Below are positions 1 to 8,782 of a DNA stretch of 38,206 bases, in pieces (position 1 is the stretch's first letter; each line of letters begins with the position of its first letter). The notes below the pieces were generated by a model. That model made no database searches, had not been told where the DNA came from, and worked only from the letters and a program-made list of their open reading frames with translations. The DNA is taken from the NCBI GenBank assembly GCA_020859645.1, contig JAJBVU010000272.1:1-38206 (forward strand). The letters run 5' to 3'. Made by a program: the position numbers and the translations under genes. This DNA comes from Eubacterium sp. (lineage in GTDB: Bacteria; Bacillota; Clostridia; Lachnospirales; CAG-274).

Positions 1-66
1 GAATAAAATAGGCTTGTTTTGCGATATTTAAGCATTTACGGTTTAAAGAAAAGGCGATGTTTAAAA

Positions 67-978
67 ATGATTTACAAACTGGGAAGTCAACTTCAGGAGA
101 CTGATTTGGAAACAATAATTGAAGAAGAAGCCTCTGCGGTTATTATTACAAACGAAAGGGAATATCCTTATATTGCGGAAAGGCTTAAAATTCAGGCTGA
201 AGCGGATATTTCACTTTCGGAAATATTTTTCTGCAAGCTTGAAAGCCAGCCCGACTGTCTTTACGGAACACTTTCCATACCTCTCCTTTTGGATATTTTG
301 GGTCAGAAATATCAAATTGCCTACATAGTTACTCCCAAATATGTGGTTTTGATCGACAACGGAACATTTTCACTTCGGCTTGTAAACAGAATAAGAACAA
401 GAAAGGTTCACCAAGGTGAAACAAGAGAAAGATTTTTATCTAATTTTATAGCAGAATTTATTTCAAGAGACGCCGAGATTTTGGAAACCTATGAAAATAC
501 CCTTATGGAAATGGAGGACGAAGCCTCTAAGGGCGTTTCAGAGCATTTTCAAAGCCGACTTCAGCCTGTGAGAAAACAGCTTTTGACCTTAAGAAGCTAT
601 TATGACCAGCTTATGGATATGTCACGTGAATTGGAAGAAAACGAGGACCGCTACTTTGCCCGAAAGCAGCTTAAATATTTCGGCACAGCCGCCGACAGAG
701 CGGAACGCCTTAAAGACAGAACAGGCTATCTTTTGGAATATGCAAGACAGGTCAGAGATGCTTATCAGGCGCTGATTGACGCAAAGCAAAATGAAAACAT
801 GAAGTTTCTGACAATCATTTCAACCATATTCTTCCCCCTGACACTGATTACGGGCTGGTACGGTATGAATTTCGAAAACATGCCCGAGCTTAAAACGGGC
901 TATCCGGCAATAATTTTGGTAAGCCTTGCAGTAATTATTATATGTCTGCTTATTTTTAAAAAGAAAAAGATATTGTAA
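67..978 (+). CDS. corA: CorA family Mg2+/divalent cation channel
   Basis: Homopentameric inner-membrane channel for Mg2+ (or Co2+/Ni2+) uptake. The protein has 303 residues, starting at the ATG at 67. The frame is open back to a TTG at 19, but the ATG agrees with the normal N terminus and has a weak AAGG about 12 nt upstream. The soluble part is acidic and helical. The C terminus carries the family's two membrane helices (about residues 243-262 and 278-298). Between them is the selectivity signature YGMN at about 265-268, followed by a lysine-rich tail. It is convergent with the minus-strand EamA gene. Assignment to the CorA superfamily is secure; the ion transported is inferred from the family. 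Confidence 0.93.
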   Translation: MIYKLGSQLQETDLETIIEEEASAVIITNEREYPYIAERLKIQAEADISLSEIFFCKLESQPDCLYGTLSIPLLLDILGQKYQIAYIVTPKYVVLIDNGTFSLRLVNRIRTRKVHQGETRERFLSNFIAEFISRDAEILETYENTLMEMEDEASKGVSEHFQSRLQPVRKQLLTLRSYYDQLMDMSRELEENEDRYFARKQLKYFGTAADRAERLKDRTGYLLEYARQVRDAYQALIDAKQNENMKFLTIISTIFFPLTLITGWYGMNFENMPELKTGYPAIILVSLAVIIICLLIFKKKKIL

Positions 979-1025
979 TATATAATTATAAAATGCTTAT
1001 AAAGATACAGCGGAAAGGCAAGTCT

Positions 1026-1871
1026 TTACACTAAGGATATACCTATTCCGAAAAGAATAAGTGCGGCGCAGCCGAGCCTCTTTTTTATATTCTGCTCCTT
1101 AAACAAAAGCTTTCCTCCCAAAATCGACACAAAGCAGGCTGACTGCTTTATAAGCGTCATAGCTGAAACACTGCTGTCCGGGTCGGCGTTTGCAATAAAA
1201 AGAGCCTTGTCGCCTATAACCAGTGTTAAGGCAATGAGAACAATCCAATAATTCTTTATTACTGACTTAAGTGAAATTTTCGTCCTTGTAATCAATATGT
1301 AAGCGCCGTAAAACAGCAGCATTTGAAGCATAAACCAAAACTGCAGTGCGCCGCTTTCCATATGCTTCATTAAAACCTTATCCATAACACCGCTTGAAGC
1401 GTTTAAAACACAGGAGACTATGGCAAGAGCCACAAATAAGGGCTTAGCCCTTTCCCCCTTTTCGTTTTTGCTGTAATTAACCAAAATAAGCCCTATAAGG
1501 ACTATGGCAAGCCCCACAATTTGGGTTATACTCAGGCTCTCGTTCAAAAAAATCAAAGCCATAAAGGTTGAAAAAAGAACTCCCGACAAATCCAAAACTC
1601 CGTAAAGGCTTACGGGAATTTTTTTAATGGCATTAAAGCCCAAAATCCAAGCGGAAAAAACGAAAAATGTTTTAAGGGTAATAAGCAAAATATAATAGGG
1701 GTCAAGCTTCAAGGCTTCCCCTGCTTCCGGTGTTACAAACAAGAACGACAGCAGTGAGAAGAAAAACAAAACCTCCATAACCTGACTTTGCTGAAGAGCC
1801 TTCTTTTTGAAAAGGTCACGCATACCCTTTAATATTCCGTATAATATTACAAGAAATATCCAAAGCTTCAT
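1026..1871 (-). CDS. EamA/DMT-superfamily transporter
   Basis: Hydrophobic protein of 281 residues with about ten predicted membrane helices in two internal repeats, the layout of EamA/drug-metabolite transporters. The start ATG at 1871 has AAGGA 9 nt upstream. It is the last gene of the polysaccharide operon, 2 nt after the TagA-like gene. Small EamA-type proteins can move lipid-linked sugars (ArnE/F) or metabolites. A role in moving a glycan precursor is inferred from context only. No convincing terminator was seen between its stop and corA. Confidence 0.85.
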   Translation of the reverse strand: MKLWIFLVILYGILKGMRDLFKKKALQQSQVMEVLFFFSLLSFLFVTPEAGEALKLDPYYILLITLKTFFVFSAWILGFNAIKKIPVSLYGVLDLSGVLFSTFMALIFLNESLSITQIVGLAIVLIGLILVNYSKNEKGERAKPLFVALAIVSCVLNASSGVMDKVLMKHMESGALQFWFMLQMLLFYGAYILITRTKISLKSVIKNYWIVLIALTLVIGDKALFIANADPDSSVSAMTLIKQSACFVSILGGKLLFKEQNIKKRLGCAALILFGIGISLV

Positions 1872-1873
1872 TT

Positions 1874-2686
1874 TTATTTTTCCTTACGTTTTTTATTTTT
1901 CTTTTTGGCGGATTTCTTAATTGAAACCTTGCCGCCATTAAATTCTATTTTAGTCCCGAATCTGTCGCCTATGGCTCTTATCATAAACACAGGCAGAACA
2001 AGCATTCTCTTTGCTCTTGTGGGCTGTGTAATAAGGCGGTAAAACCACTCTAAGCCGTGGTTTATATAAAAATCAGGGGCTCTTTTGACATTTCCGCTCA
2101 TAACGTCAAAGCTTCCGCCTACGCCTATTATAATAATTGAATTAAGCTCGTCCTTGTGGTTATAAATCCACTTTTCCTGTCTGGGAAAGCCCAGTCCCAC
2201 CAAAAGAACCTCCGGGTTAAGGCGGTTAATCTCGTCAATAACCTCCTTTTCCTCCGGTGAGCCGTCTTTAAAATAGCCGTGGTGAGAGCCTGTTATTGAA
2301 AGCCCTCTGTATTTGCGCTGCATTTTTTGGCGTGCGGTGTCTGCTACGCCCTCTGCTCCGCCTAAAAAATAGACAGTGTTTACAGATGTTTTTATTTTGG
2401 AAAAAAGTGCCTGAATAAGGTCGTAACCGGCTACCCTCTCTTTAATGGGGTTGGGGTAAAACTTAGAAGCCTTGACTATGCCTATTCCGTCGGGAATAAG
2501 AATGTCTCCCGAATTTAAAACCGTCATAAACTCCTTGTCCTTTTGAGCCGCCATAACCATTTCCGGATTGGGGGTATAAATTACGGTTTTTCTGCGCTCA
2601 TTAAGGGCTATAAGGGTTATGCCCAAAGCCTCTGTCATAGATATATTGTTAAAGGGTACGCCCATTATTTTAGTAATTCCTGCCAT
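1874..2686 (-). CDS. WecG/TagA/CpsF family glycosyltransferase
   Basis: Glycosyltransferase family 26. In wall teichoic acid and ECA synthesis this family transfers ManNAc or ManNAcA from UDP to undecaprenyl-PP-GlcNAc on the cytoplasmic face. The protein has 270 residues and shows the family motifs: YTPNPEM near residue 38, PDGIGIV with the likely catalytic Asp at about 66, VGLGFPRQEKWI and GVGGSFDVMSG. The C-terminal tail is lysine-rich and membrane-surface-like. The start ATG at 2686 is preceded by GGGAG. The UDP-ManNAc-dehydrogenase-like gene in the same operon suggests the donor could be UDP-ManNAc or UDP-ManNAcA. Substrate is inferred. Confidence 0.92.
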   Translation of the reverse strand: MAGITKIMGVPFNNISMTEALGITLIALNERRKTVIYTPNPEMVMAAQKDKEFMTVLNSGDILIPDGIGIVKASKFYPNPIKERVAGYDLIQALFSKIKTSVNTVYFLGGAEGVADTARQKMQRKYRGLSITGSHHGYFKDGSPEEKEVIDEINRLNPEVLLVGLGFPRQEKWIYNHKDELNSIIIIGVGGSFDVMSGNVKRAPDFYINHGLEWFYRLITQPTRAKRMLVLPVFMIRAIGDRFGTKIEFNGGKVSIKKSAKKKNKKRKEK

Positions 2687-2704
2687 ATTGCGTCATCTCC
2701 CGTA

Positions 2705-3811
2705 TTATGCTTTTCTAATAAGCTCTTTTAACAGCTTGTCATTTTTCTTTGCTTTAGTTATAAGGGGGGTGGTTTTTTCTTCAAGAGCCTTTTTAGTCTC
2801 TTCTATGTTGTTTAAAATTTTATCCGCAAGGCGGACTATATTTGCGCCCAAAAGACGGTCTGTTCTTATATCTGCGGCTTTCTCCATTCCCAAAGCGTCT
2901 AAATAATATTCTACCTTTGGGTCATAGACTATGCCAAGCATAGGCACGTTTTTAACAGCGGAAAATATAAGTGAGTGAAGGCGCATACCTATTGTTAAGG
3001 TAAGCTCCCCTACAATCGCCATAACCTCTTTAGGTCTGTAGGAACGGCTTAAAATATAGCTTTTTTCCTCCATTTGGCTGCAAATTTTTCTCGAAACCTC
3101 AACATCCGTTGAATACTGCATAGGTATGAAAAGGATATTATTTCCGTTTCTTATAAATCCGTCGCAGGCAATGGCTATTTCTCTTAAATATTCATCGCCG
3201 TATTTTGCCTTTTTCCAGTCTCTTACGGCTACGCCTATCAAGGGCTTGTCCGTGGGAACTCCCTCATATTCCAGAATTTCCCTTGCCGCCTCGCTGCTTT
3301 CACTCTCAAGGTTAAAAGCCGGGTCGGCAGTTACATAGGTAGGGGGAGCCGTTACGCCCATAGACACAAGGTCGTTCAGTGAAGGCTCTTCTCTTAGGGT
3401 TATAATGTCTACCTTATTGACGATTTTCCCTATAAGCTTACGGTTTTTATCTTTATTTACAGGACCTATGCCGTTGGCGTAGACCATTACACGCTTGCCC
3501 AAAAGCTTTGCAAGCTTAATAATTCCCAAATAATATATAAGGGAACGTGTACTTGAAACGTCCTGAAGGAGAGTGCCGCCGCCGGAAACAACCACATTGC
3601 TTTTAAGAACGGCAAAAAACACCTTAAAGGCGTTAAAACGCTGTACGGCATTAATTCCATATTCTGTTTTGGTAAATTCCGGGTCGAAGGACAGGGCTGT
3701 TAAGCGGACGGGCAAGTTCATTTTTTCAACCCCCTCTTTTATGGCAAGAAGGGTTGCCTCGTCGCCGCAGTTTCCGTAGCCATGATAGCCCGTTATAAGC
3801 ACTTCCGTCAT
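2705..3811 (-). CDS. csaB: Polysaccharide pyruvyl transferase (CsaB type)
   Basis: Transfers a pyruvyl ketal from phosphoenolpyruvate to a sugar of the secondary cell-wall polysaccharide. In CsaB systems this creates the ligand for SLH-domain surface proteins. The N terminus shows the family signature GYHGYGNCGDEA, and later IGMRLHS and GIVYDPKV also match. I place the start at the ATG at 3811 (368 residues) because AAAGGAAG lies about 9 nt upstream; the frame is open to a TTG at 3832, but that would put the SD inside the gene. It follows the ligase gene by 17 nt. Family call strong; the SLH connection is inferred. Confidence 0.92.
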   Translation of the reverse strand: MTEVLITGYHGYGNCGDEATLLAIKEGVEKMNLPVRLTALSFDPEFTKTEYGINAVQRFNAFKVFFAVLKSNVVVSGGGTLLQDVSSTRSLIYYLGIIKLAKLLGKRVMVYANGIGPVNKDKNRKLIGKIVNKVDIITLREEPSLNDLVSMGVTAPPTYVTADPAFNLESESSEAAREILEYEGVPTDKPLIGVAVRDWKKAKYGDEYLREIAIACDGFIRNGNNILFIPMQYSTDVEVSRKICSQMEEKSYILSRSYRPKEVMAIVGELTLTIGMRLHSLIFSAVKNVPMLGIVYDPKVEYYLDALGMEKAADIRTDRLLGANIVRLADKILNNIEETKKALEEKTTPLITKAKKNDKLLKELIRKA

Positions 3812-3828
3812 AGAAATTCTTCCTTTAA

Positions 3829-5352
3829 TCAATTAGTCTGTTTCTTATTTACTGCCGCTCTGTACCAAAATGACATTAAAACAGCGGCAAAAATCCAAAA
3901 TTCCGTTGACATAAGGGGTACCTCGAAAATGTTTTCAACAAGGTTGTGAACGATAATCCCGAAAAGTCCGCTCATTATGCCTATTTTTAAATATTTATGC
4001 TCCGAAGAAAGCTTAACAGCCCTGACGGAGTTTAAAAACACCTGATACATAAGGAAAACGAAGGCTATAAGCCCCACAACTCCCGTTTCTATCATTGTTT
4101 TTAAATAATAGTTATCCATATAAAATGTTTCCATATATTCGTCGGCTACCAAATACTGCATACCGTGGTTTATAGCCACTGCGCCGCCGAAATGACCTAA
4201 GCCCACGCCTGTCAGCTTTCCGTAAGACCACACCTTTAAGCCGTCTATCCAGCGGATAAGTCTGCCGCCGTTCATAGAGGACTCTATATAGTCGGCGCTC
4301 AGCATATAGCTTATTCTGTTGCCCACTTCGGGAACAAGAAACGCCGCCAAAACCGCCAGTATAATTACGGGAGCCAAAAGCTTTGGGTTATAAAACAAAA
4401 CAAAAACTATAACCGCCGCCATAAAGCCCATCCATGCCCCTCTTGAAAATGTAAAGGCAAGAGCCGCACACATACACAGCAGGAAAAAGCCGTAAAGCGC
4501 CTTTTTAACCTTAGCGGTTTCCTCCAAAAACAAGCCCACCCCTATGGGAATTGTCAGTGTAAACAGCCCTCCCAAAACATTGGGGCTTGTAAGTATTGAA
4601 TAAACCCTTGTTCTGACTCCCGCTTCGTTATGGTCTACCCATGAAGAAGGCATAGGAGCCGCAACAATATACTGATAAATGCCGTGAAGAGCCATTATAC
4701 TCAAAACAACAAAAAGGCAGATGCACAAATCTTTTGCGATTTTGTCGCTGTCGCAAAGCTTAAGCACCAAATAAAACCAAAATATATATTCGCAGACCGC
4801 TCTCATACCCTCAAAGCCTATGGTTCTGTCGGGAGAAACAACAAAATAACAGCCGAACATCACCGCAAGAAAAATAAGAATCGGTATATTTAATGGGCTT
4901 GTAACATATTTTCTGCCCTTGTGGTTATAGGCAAAGTCAAAAACCAAAAGCAGAAGCATAGCGAAGAAATAAAGCTCGTCCCAAGGTCCTGCCAAAATTC
5001 CGGCAGTTTTTCTTATAATTAAATCCGTAAAGGGATAGGCTGTCAAAATACACAGGAACACAGTCTTTTTGCTGACAATAAAATGCACAAAGCGGAAAAA
5101 TAAGCTGTTTTCCAAAACGGGCATAGCTTTATCGCAAAGAGCCGCAAACAAGCCCAAAACAGCATTGAAAAAAGCCGTTAAGCCGCAGCTTAAAACGCCG
5201 TAACCCCTGTAAAGATAAGCCCTTAACAAGCCGTAAACAAAGCTTGATTTAAAGGCGTTTCCCACAGAAGTCAAAACCCTTTTCGTTCTGCTTTCGCCGT
5301 ATTCATTTGACAGAGACAACAGCAGGTATGCCGCAAAGCTGTCTTTTATCAT
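3829..5352 (-). CDS. O-antigen ligase/polymerase family membrane protein
   Basis: Polytopic membrane protein of 507 residues with about 12 helices and a large extracytoplasmic loop in the second half. It belongs to the Wzy_C/O-antigen ligase superfamily, seen in the FSRGAWMG motif followed by a long loop and further helices. It either polymerises lipid-linked repeat units (Wzy) or ligates the glycan to an acceptor. Start chosen at the ATG at 5352, where AAGG is 11 nt upstream; a GTG at 5361 is in frame but too close to the SD. Together with the flippase it implies a Wzx/Wzy-type export route. Confidence 0.9.
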   Translation of the reverse strand: MIKDSFAAYLLLSLSNEYGESRTKRVLTSVGNAFKSSFVYGLLRAYLYRGYGVLSCGLTAFFNAVLGLFAALCDKAMPVLENSLFFRFVHFIVSKKTVFLCILTAYPFTDLIIRKTAGILAGPWDELYFFAMLLLLVFDFAYNHKGRKYVTSPLNIPILIFLAVMFGCYFVVSPDRTIGFEGMRAVCEYIFWFYLVLKLCDSDKIAKDLCICLFVVLSIMALHGIYQYIVAAPMPSSWVDHNEAGVRTRVYSILTSPNVLGGLFTLTIPIGVGLFLEETAKVKKALYGFFLLCMCAALAFTFSRGAWMGFMAAVIVFVLFYNPKLLAPVIILAVLAAFLVPEVGNRISYMLSADYIESSMNGGRLIRWIDGLKVWSYGKLTGVGLGHFGGAVAINHGMQYLVADEYMETFYMDNYYLKTMIETGVVGLIAFVFLMYQVFLNSVRAVKLSSEHKYLKIGIMSGLFGIIVHNLVENIFEVPLMSTEFWIFAAVLMSFWYRAAVNKKQTN

Positions 5353-5367
5353 AATAATCACTGCCTT

Positions 5368-5910
5368 TTATTCAGCCTCGGCAAAGCTTGACATATTGCC
5401 GAACATAGTCTCAGGGTCTATACTGTCAGCCTCGTCTGCGGGCACGAACTCAATGTTCCTTACCTTTGAGTTGCCCTCAAACTGCTGAGTTTTGAGAATG
5501 AATGTATAATTTACTCTGACCTCCTGCTCCCCTGCCTTAAGAGTAACCTCAGAGGGGTTTACCTTGTCTCTTATAATAACGTGGAGATCCTTCCAAAGGG
5601 GGTGCTGTGTTAAAACAGCGTTTCCGTCGGAGTCTACGCCGATATAAGCAGAAGGCTCAGACTCAACGTAAACAATTTCCCCTGTAGTCTGCTTTCCGTT
5701 TGCCACAAGCTTGTCGCCGGGCTGTAATGTATCAACGGCTTCGGGTACAACCTGATTAGCATAAAGCTCCACATACATATACTGCTCTTCCGAAAGAAGA
5801 TTTGCGTCTCCTACGTTTCGGCTGCTTGATGTTATTCTGTAAACAACCGCAATTACAACCGCCGCAATTATTATTAAAACAACAGCGTCTACCAAATTAA
5901 ATTTTTTCAT
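5368..5910 (-). CDS. DUF4330-type single-pass membrane protein
   Basis: Protein of 180 residues with a short cytoplasmic N terminus, one membrane helix (about residues 8-25) and an extracytoplasmic beta-rich domain. Proteins of this layout (DUF4330) recur inside clostridial polysaccharide operons; the biochemical role is unknown. Its start ATG at 5910 lies inside the 3' end of the upstream GT4 gene (14-nt overlap) with GAGGT 8 nt upstream, so the two are translationally coupled. The domain number is from memory of the family and should be confirmed. Confidence 0.75.
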   Translation of the reverse strand: MKKFNLVDAVVLIIIAAVVIAVVYRITSSSRNVGDANLLSEEQYMYVELYANQVVPEAVDTLQPGDKLVANGKQTTGEIVYVESEPSAYIGVDSDGNAVLTQHPLWKDLHVIIRDKVNPSEVTLKAGEQEVRVNYTFILKTQQFEGNSKVRNIEFVPADEADSIDPETMFGNMSSFAEAE

Positions 5911-7030
5911 CGTTTATTACCTCGTTATAAATTTTAATGTGTCTCTGAGCCATAGATTTAAGTGAAAAGTCCTTTTCAATCTTATTATAAAAGGCTTCCC
6001 CTGTTTTTTCTCTTAAATCCTTATCCTTTAAAAGCTTATATATATTATCGGCAAGAGCCTTCGGGTCCCCTGTTGGCGACAAAAAGCCTGTTTTGCCGTT
6101 TTCTATCATTTCCACAACGCCCCCTGCCGCCGTAGCCGCAGTGGCTTTTTTCTGTCTGCCGCCCTCTAATAAAGCATAGGGAAAGCTTTCGGAATAGCTT
6201 GAAAGCACGTTTACGTCAAGGGCATTATAAAAGCTGTCAATGTCCTCATAGGGAACATTCCCCAAAAAGCAAATGTTTTTAAGGTTATGATCCTTCACAT
6301 AAGCCTTTAAGTCCGCCTCATCGTCTCCGCTGCCGGCTATAAGAAAGCGGCAGTTTCGACATTTCCCCTGAAGGGCTTCAGCCGCCTTTATAAAAACGTC
6401 TACTCCCTTAACCTTTTGAAAACGGGCAGCTATGCCCACCAAAAGCACATTTTCCGGCAAATCCGGGCAGTAGGTCTTTAAAAACTCCTCTTTGGGCATA
6501 ACGAGGGGAATATTCTCCATATCAATGCCGTTATAGATAACCTTAAGCCTCTTGGGATCAAAGCCCCTTTCCTCCATCATATCCCTGAAAGCCTTTGTAA
6601 CGGTAAGAATACACGAAAACCGTCTCAAGGCAAAGGCGTTTATGGGGGTGTAGATAAGGTTCTTTTTAAAGCTGCCTGCAAAATCAAGCTTATAGTCGGA
6701 GTGAAGAGTTGTTATCATAGGCACTTTAACACGCTTTCTGATAAACACCGTAATATAGTTGGCTCTCGCCCCGTGACAATGAACCAAATCCGCTCCGCTT
6801 TCGTTTATATAATCGGCTATCTTTTTAAAAACCCTTATGTCATAGCGCTTTTCCTGAGGAATTATTTTTACGGGAATACCCAAAGCCCTTGCTTCCTCAG
6901 TAAATATGCCCTCCATAATGCACAGCAGAGAAACATCTGTATTCAGTTTTAAAAGGTTTTTAAGCAGCGACAAAACATGGGTTTTTGCTCCCCCTGTGTC
7001 GCCGCCTGAGATGAAGTGAATTACTTTCAT
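5897..7030 (-). CDS. Glycosyltransferase family 4 (GT-B)
   Basis: Cytoplasmic retaining glycosyltransferase of 377 residues. The N-terminal domain begins with HFISGGDTGGAKTHV, a typical GT4 opening. The C-terminal nucleotide-sugar domain contains GIAARFQKVKGVDVF, FLGNVPYEDI and the ESFPYALLEGG donor-site segment with its conserved Glu residues. The start ATG at 7030 abuts the VanZ stop codon (TAAATG), so the pair is co-translated. It probably adds one sugar of the repeat unit; donor and linkage cannot be read from sequence. Confidence 0.93.
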   Translation of the reverse strand: MKVIHFISGGDTGGAKTHVLSLLKNLLKLNTDVSLLCIMEGIFTEEARALGIPVKIIPQEKRYDIRVFKKIADYINESGADLVHCHGARANYITVFIRKRVKVPMITTLHSDYKLDFAGSFKKNLIYTPINAFALRRFSCILTVTKAFRDMMEERGFDPKRLKVIYNGIDMENIPLVMPKEEFLKTYCPDLPENVLLVGIAARFQKVKGVDVFIKAAEALQGKCRNCRFLIAGSGDDEADLKAYVKDHNLKNICFLGNVPYEDIDSFYNALDVNVLSSYSESFPYALLEGGRQKKATAATAAGGVVEMIENGKTGFLSPTGDPKALADNIYKLLKDKDLREKTGEAFYNKIEKDFSLKSMAQRHIKIYNEVINDEKI

Positions 7031-7528
7031 TTAATTATTTCCTTTATTATCAGTCTTTCTTGCCATTACGATATTATATACTTTTATCACAATAAAACAA
7101 ATAACAACCCCTGCCGCAGCCCCGCCGGTATCCGCTGCCACATCCCACAAGGTGGATTCCCTGTCGGGAACAAAGCTTTGATGAAACTCATCTGTCAAGC
7201 CGTAAAGGCAGCAGAGGGCAATGCTCAAAGCCGCAGCCTGTAAGCCCTTTATTCCTCTTAAATTCAGCTCTGTAAAAATAAGAATTGCCAAAATGGAATA
7301 AAGAAAGCAGTGAGCCATTGAACGGACGTTTTTCGCAATAAAATCGTCAATATAGGTTATGCCGTAGTCCGTTACATTTTCGGAGATTTTTTTAGTCACC
7401 TTTTTCTGCTCTTCAACAACAATCTTGCTCAGCTTTCCTGAGTCCTCTCCTGCTTGGCTCGAAAAGGCAAATATAATCGCCATATGGGCTATAATCAATA
7501 TTAAAAACAGTGTTTTGAGGTTCTTCAT
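7031..7528 (-). CDS. VanZ-like family membrane protein
   Basis: Small membrane protein of 165 residues. It has an N-terminal helix, an extracytoplasmic segment and three further helices. The motif YGLTDEFHQSFVPDRESTLWD, here with a GLTDEFHQ core, is diagnostic of VanZ-like proteins. VanZ gives low-level teicoplanin resistance by an unclear mechanism, and family members are common in cell-envelope operons. It sits between two GT4 genes. An envelope role is inferred; drug resistance should not be assumed. Confidence 0.9.
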   Translation of the reverse strand: MKNLKTLFLILIIAHMAIIFAFSSQAGEDSGKLSKIVVEEQKKVTKKISENVTDYGITYIDDFIAKNVRSMAHCFLYSILAILIFTELNLRGIKGLQAAALSIALCCLYGLTDEFHQSFVPDRESTLWDVAADTGGAAAGVVICFIVIKVYNIVMARKTDNKGNN

Positions 7529-7543
7529 AAGATCACCTTGTTT

Positions 7544-8782
7544 TTAATTATTAAGTATTTCGGCAAGCTTTTCCGTCAAAATTTTTCTCTCATACTGCTC
7601 GATAACGGCTCTGTCGCCCTTAAAGGTTAAGCTTCCCTCTTCCCACTGTTTATAGTAGGAAAGAAGGTTTTTCTTTGCTCCGTCCTTGCTTTCTGTGTCT
7701 GAGACTGAGCCGATTTTGCTCTTTTCAACCAAATCCTTAGCCACACCGTTTGGGAGAAGCGCCAAAACAGGTCTGTTTGTGTTCATATATTCAAAGACCT
7801 TGCCTGTGTAAAAGGCGTCAGCCCCTCTTCCGCCCCCTTCAATAAGCAGGAGACTGTCAGCGGAAAGCTGTCTTTTTATACATTCGTCATGGGGAACATA
7901 CCCCACAATTTCAACAACGCCCTTAAGACCGAAGCTGTCAATCTGGGCTTGAAGCTTATCCTTATGATAATTTCCTATAAGCTGAACCTTAATTTTGTTT
8001 TTGTCTATTTTTCCCTCAGATATAAGCTCCGAAAGAGCCGAAAAGAATATATCGGGCTTTCTTCTGCCGTAAAGCGCACCTGTATAAACAAGTGTAAAAA
8101 CGCTGTTTTTCGGCGGCGTTAAGTTAAGCCCCTGAAAATCGTCCTTGTCATAGCCGTTCGGAATAACGAAAAAGTTATCTCCTGAAATACCGTTGTTTTT
8201 AATGAAGTTTGCCCTCATAACAGGTGAATTGGCTATGAGCCTGTCAGCTGTTGTTACAACACTGTGTTCCATATTCTTTTCGATTTTGGTTCTTACGGGG
8301 TTATAGGGTGCGTCTAATGTGTAGGGGTTATTCGTCCATTCGTCACGAAAGTCAACCACCCACTTAAGTCCCGTTTTCTTTTTAATATAAAGCCCCAAAA
8401 GATGGTCGGAATAGGGCGCAGAGGTTGTATAAACGCAGTCAATACCCTCTTCCTTAATTATTTCAAGAGCCTTTTTTCTTGAAGCCTTATACCAAAAGTA
8501 TGCCGAATCGGGAATAGTCAGCTTCCCCATAACCTTTCCGGGTATTCTGAAAGCACCCTTAAGCTCAGGGGCTTCATAGGGCTTTGTTCTGTAAATTTTT
8601 ATGCCTTCGGGAATATCCTTTAAAAGGGTTTCATCCTTAACGGGCATATTCCCGGCGGAACGTGTTAAAACAACAGGCTCCCACCCGAATGAGCGCAGGT
8701 GCTTTACAAACTTAACGCTTCGCTGAACACCTGAGCCGCCCATAGGGGGAAACTGATTTGCTATAATAAGTACCTTTTTCAT
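7544..8782 (-). CDS. Glycosyltransferase family 4 (GT-B)
   Basis: Cytoplasmic glycosyltransferase of 412 residues. It opens with VLIIANQFPPMGGSGVQR, the form seen in capsule GT4 enzymes that use an acceptor on undecaprenyl phosphate. The C-terminal domain carries VYTGALYGRRKPD, VEIVGYVPHDECIK and the acidic KVFEYMNTNRPVLAL donor-binding region. The start ATG at 8782 overlaps the dehydrogenase stop by 4 nt (ATGA), showing coupling. Specific sugar unknown. Confidence 0.92.
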   Translation of the reverse strand: MKKVLIIANQFPPMGGSGVQRSVKFVKHLRSFGWEPVVLTRSAGNMPVKDETLLKDIPEGIKIYRTKPYEAPELKGAFRIPGKVMGKLTIPDSAYFWYKASRKKALEIIKEEGIDCVYTTSAPYSDHLLGLYIKKKTGLKWVVDFRDEWTNNPYTLDAPYNPVRTKIEKNMEHSVVTTADRLIANSPVMRANFIKNNGISGDNFFVIPNGYDKDDFQGLNLTPPKNSVFTLVYTGALYGRRKPDIFFSALSELISEGKIDKNKIKVQLIGNYHKDKLQAQIDSFGLKGVVEIVGYVPHDECIKRQLSADSLLLIEGGGRGADAFYTGKVFEYMNTNRPVLALLPNGVAKDLVEKSKIGSVSDTESKDGAKKNLLSYYKQWEEGSLTFKGDRAVIEQYERKILTEKLAEILNN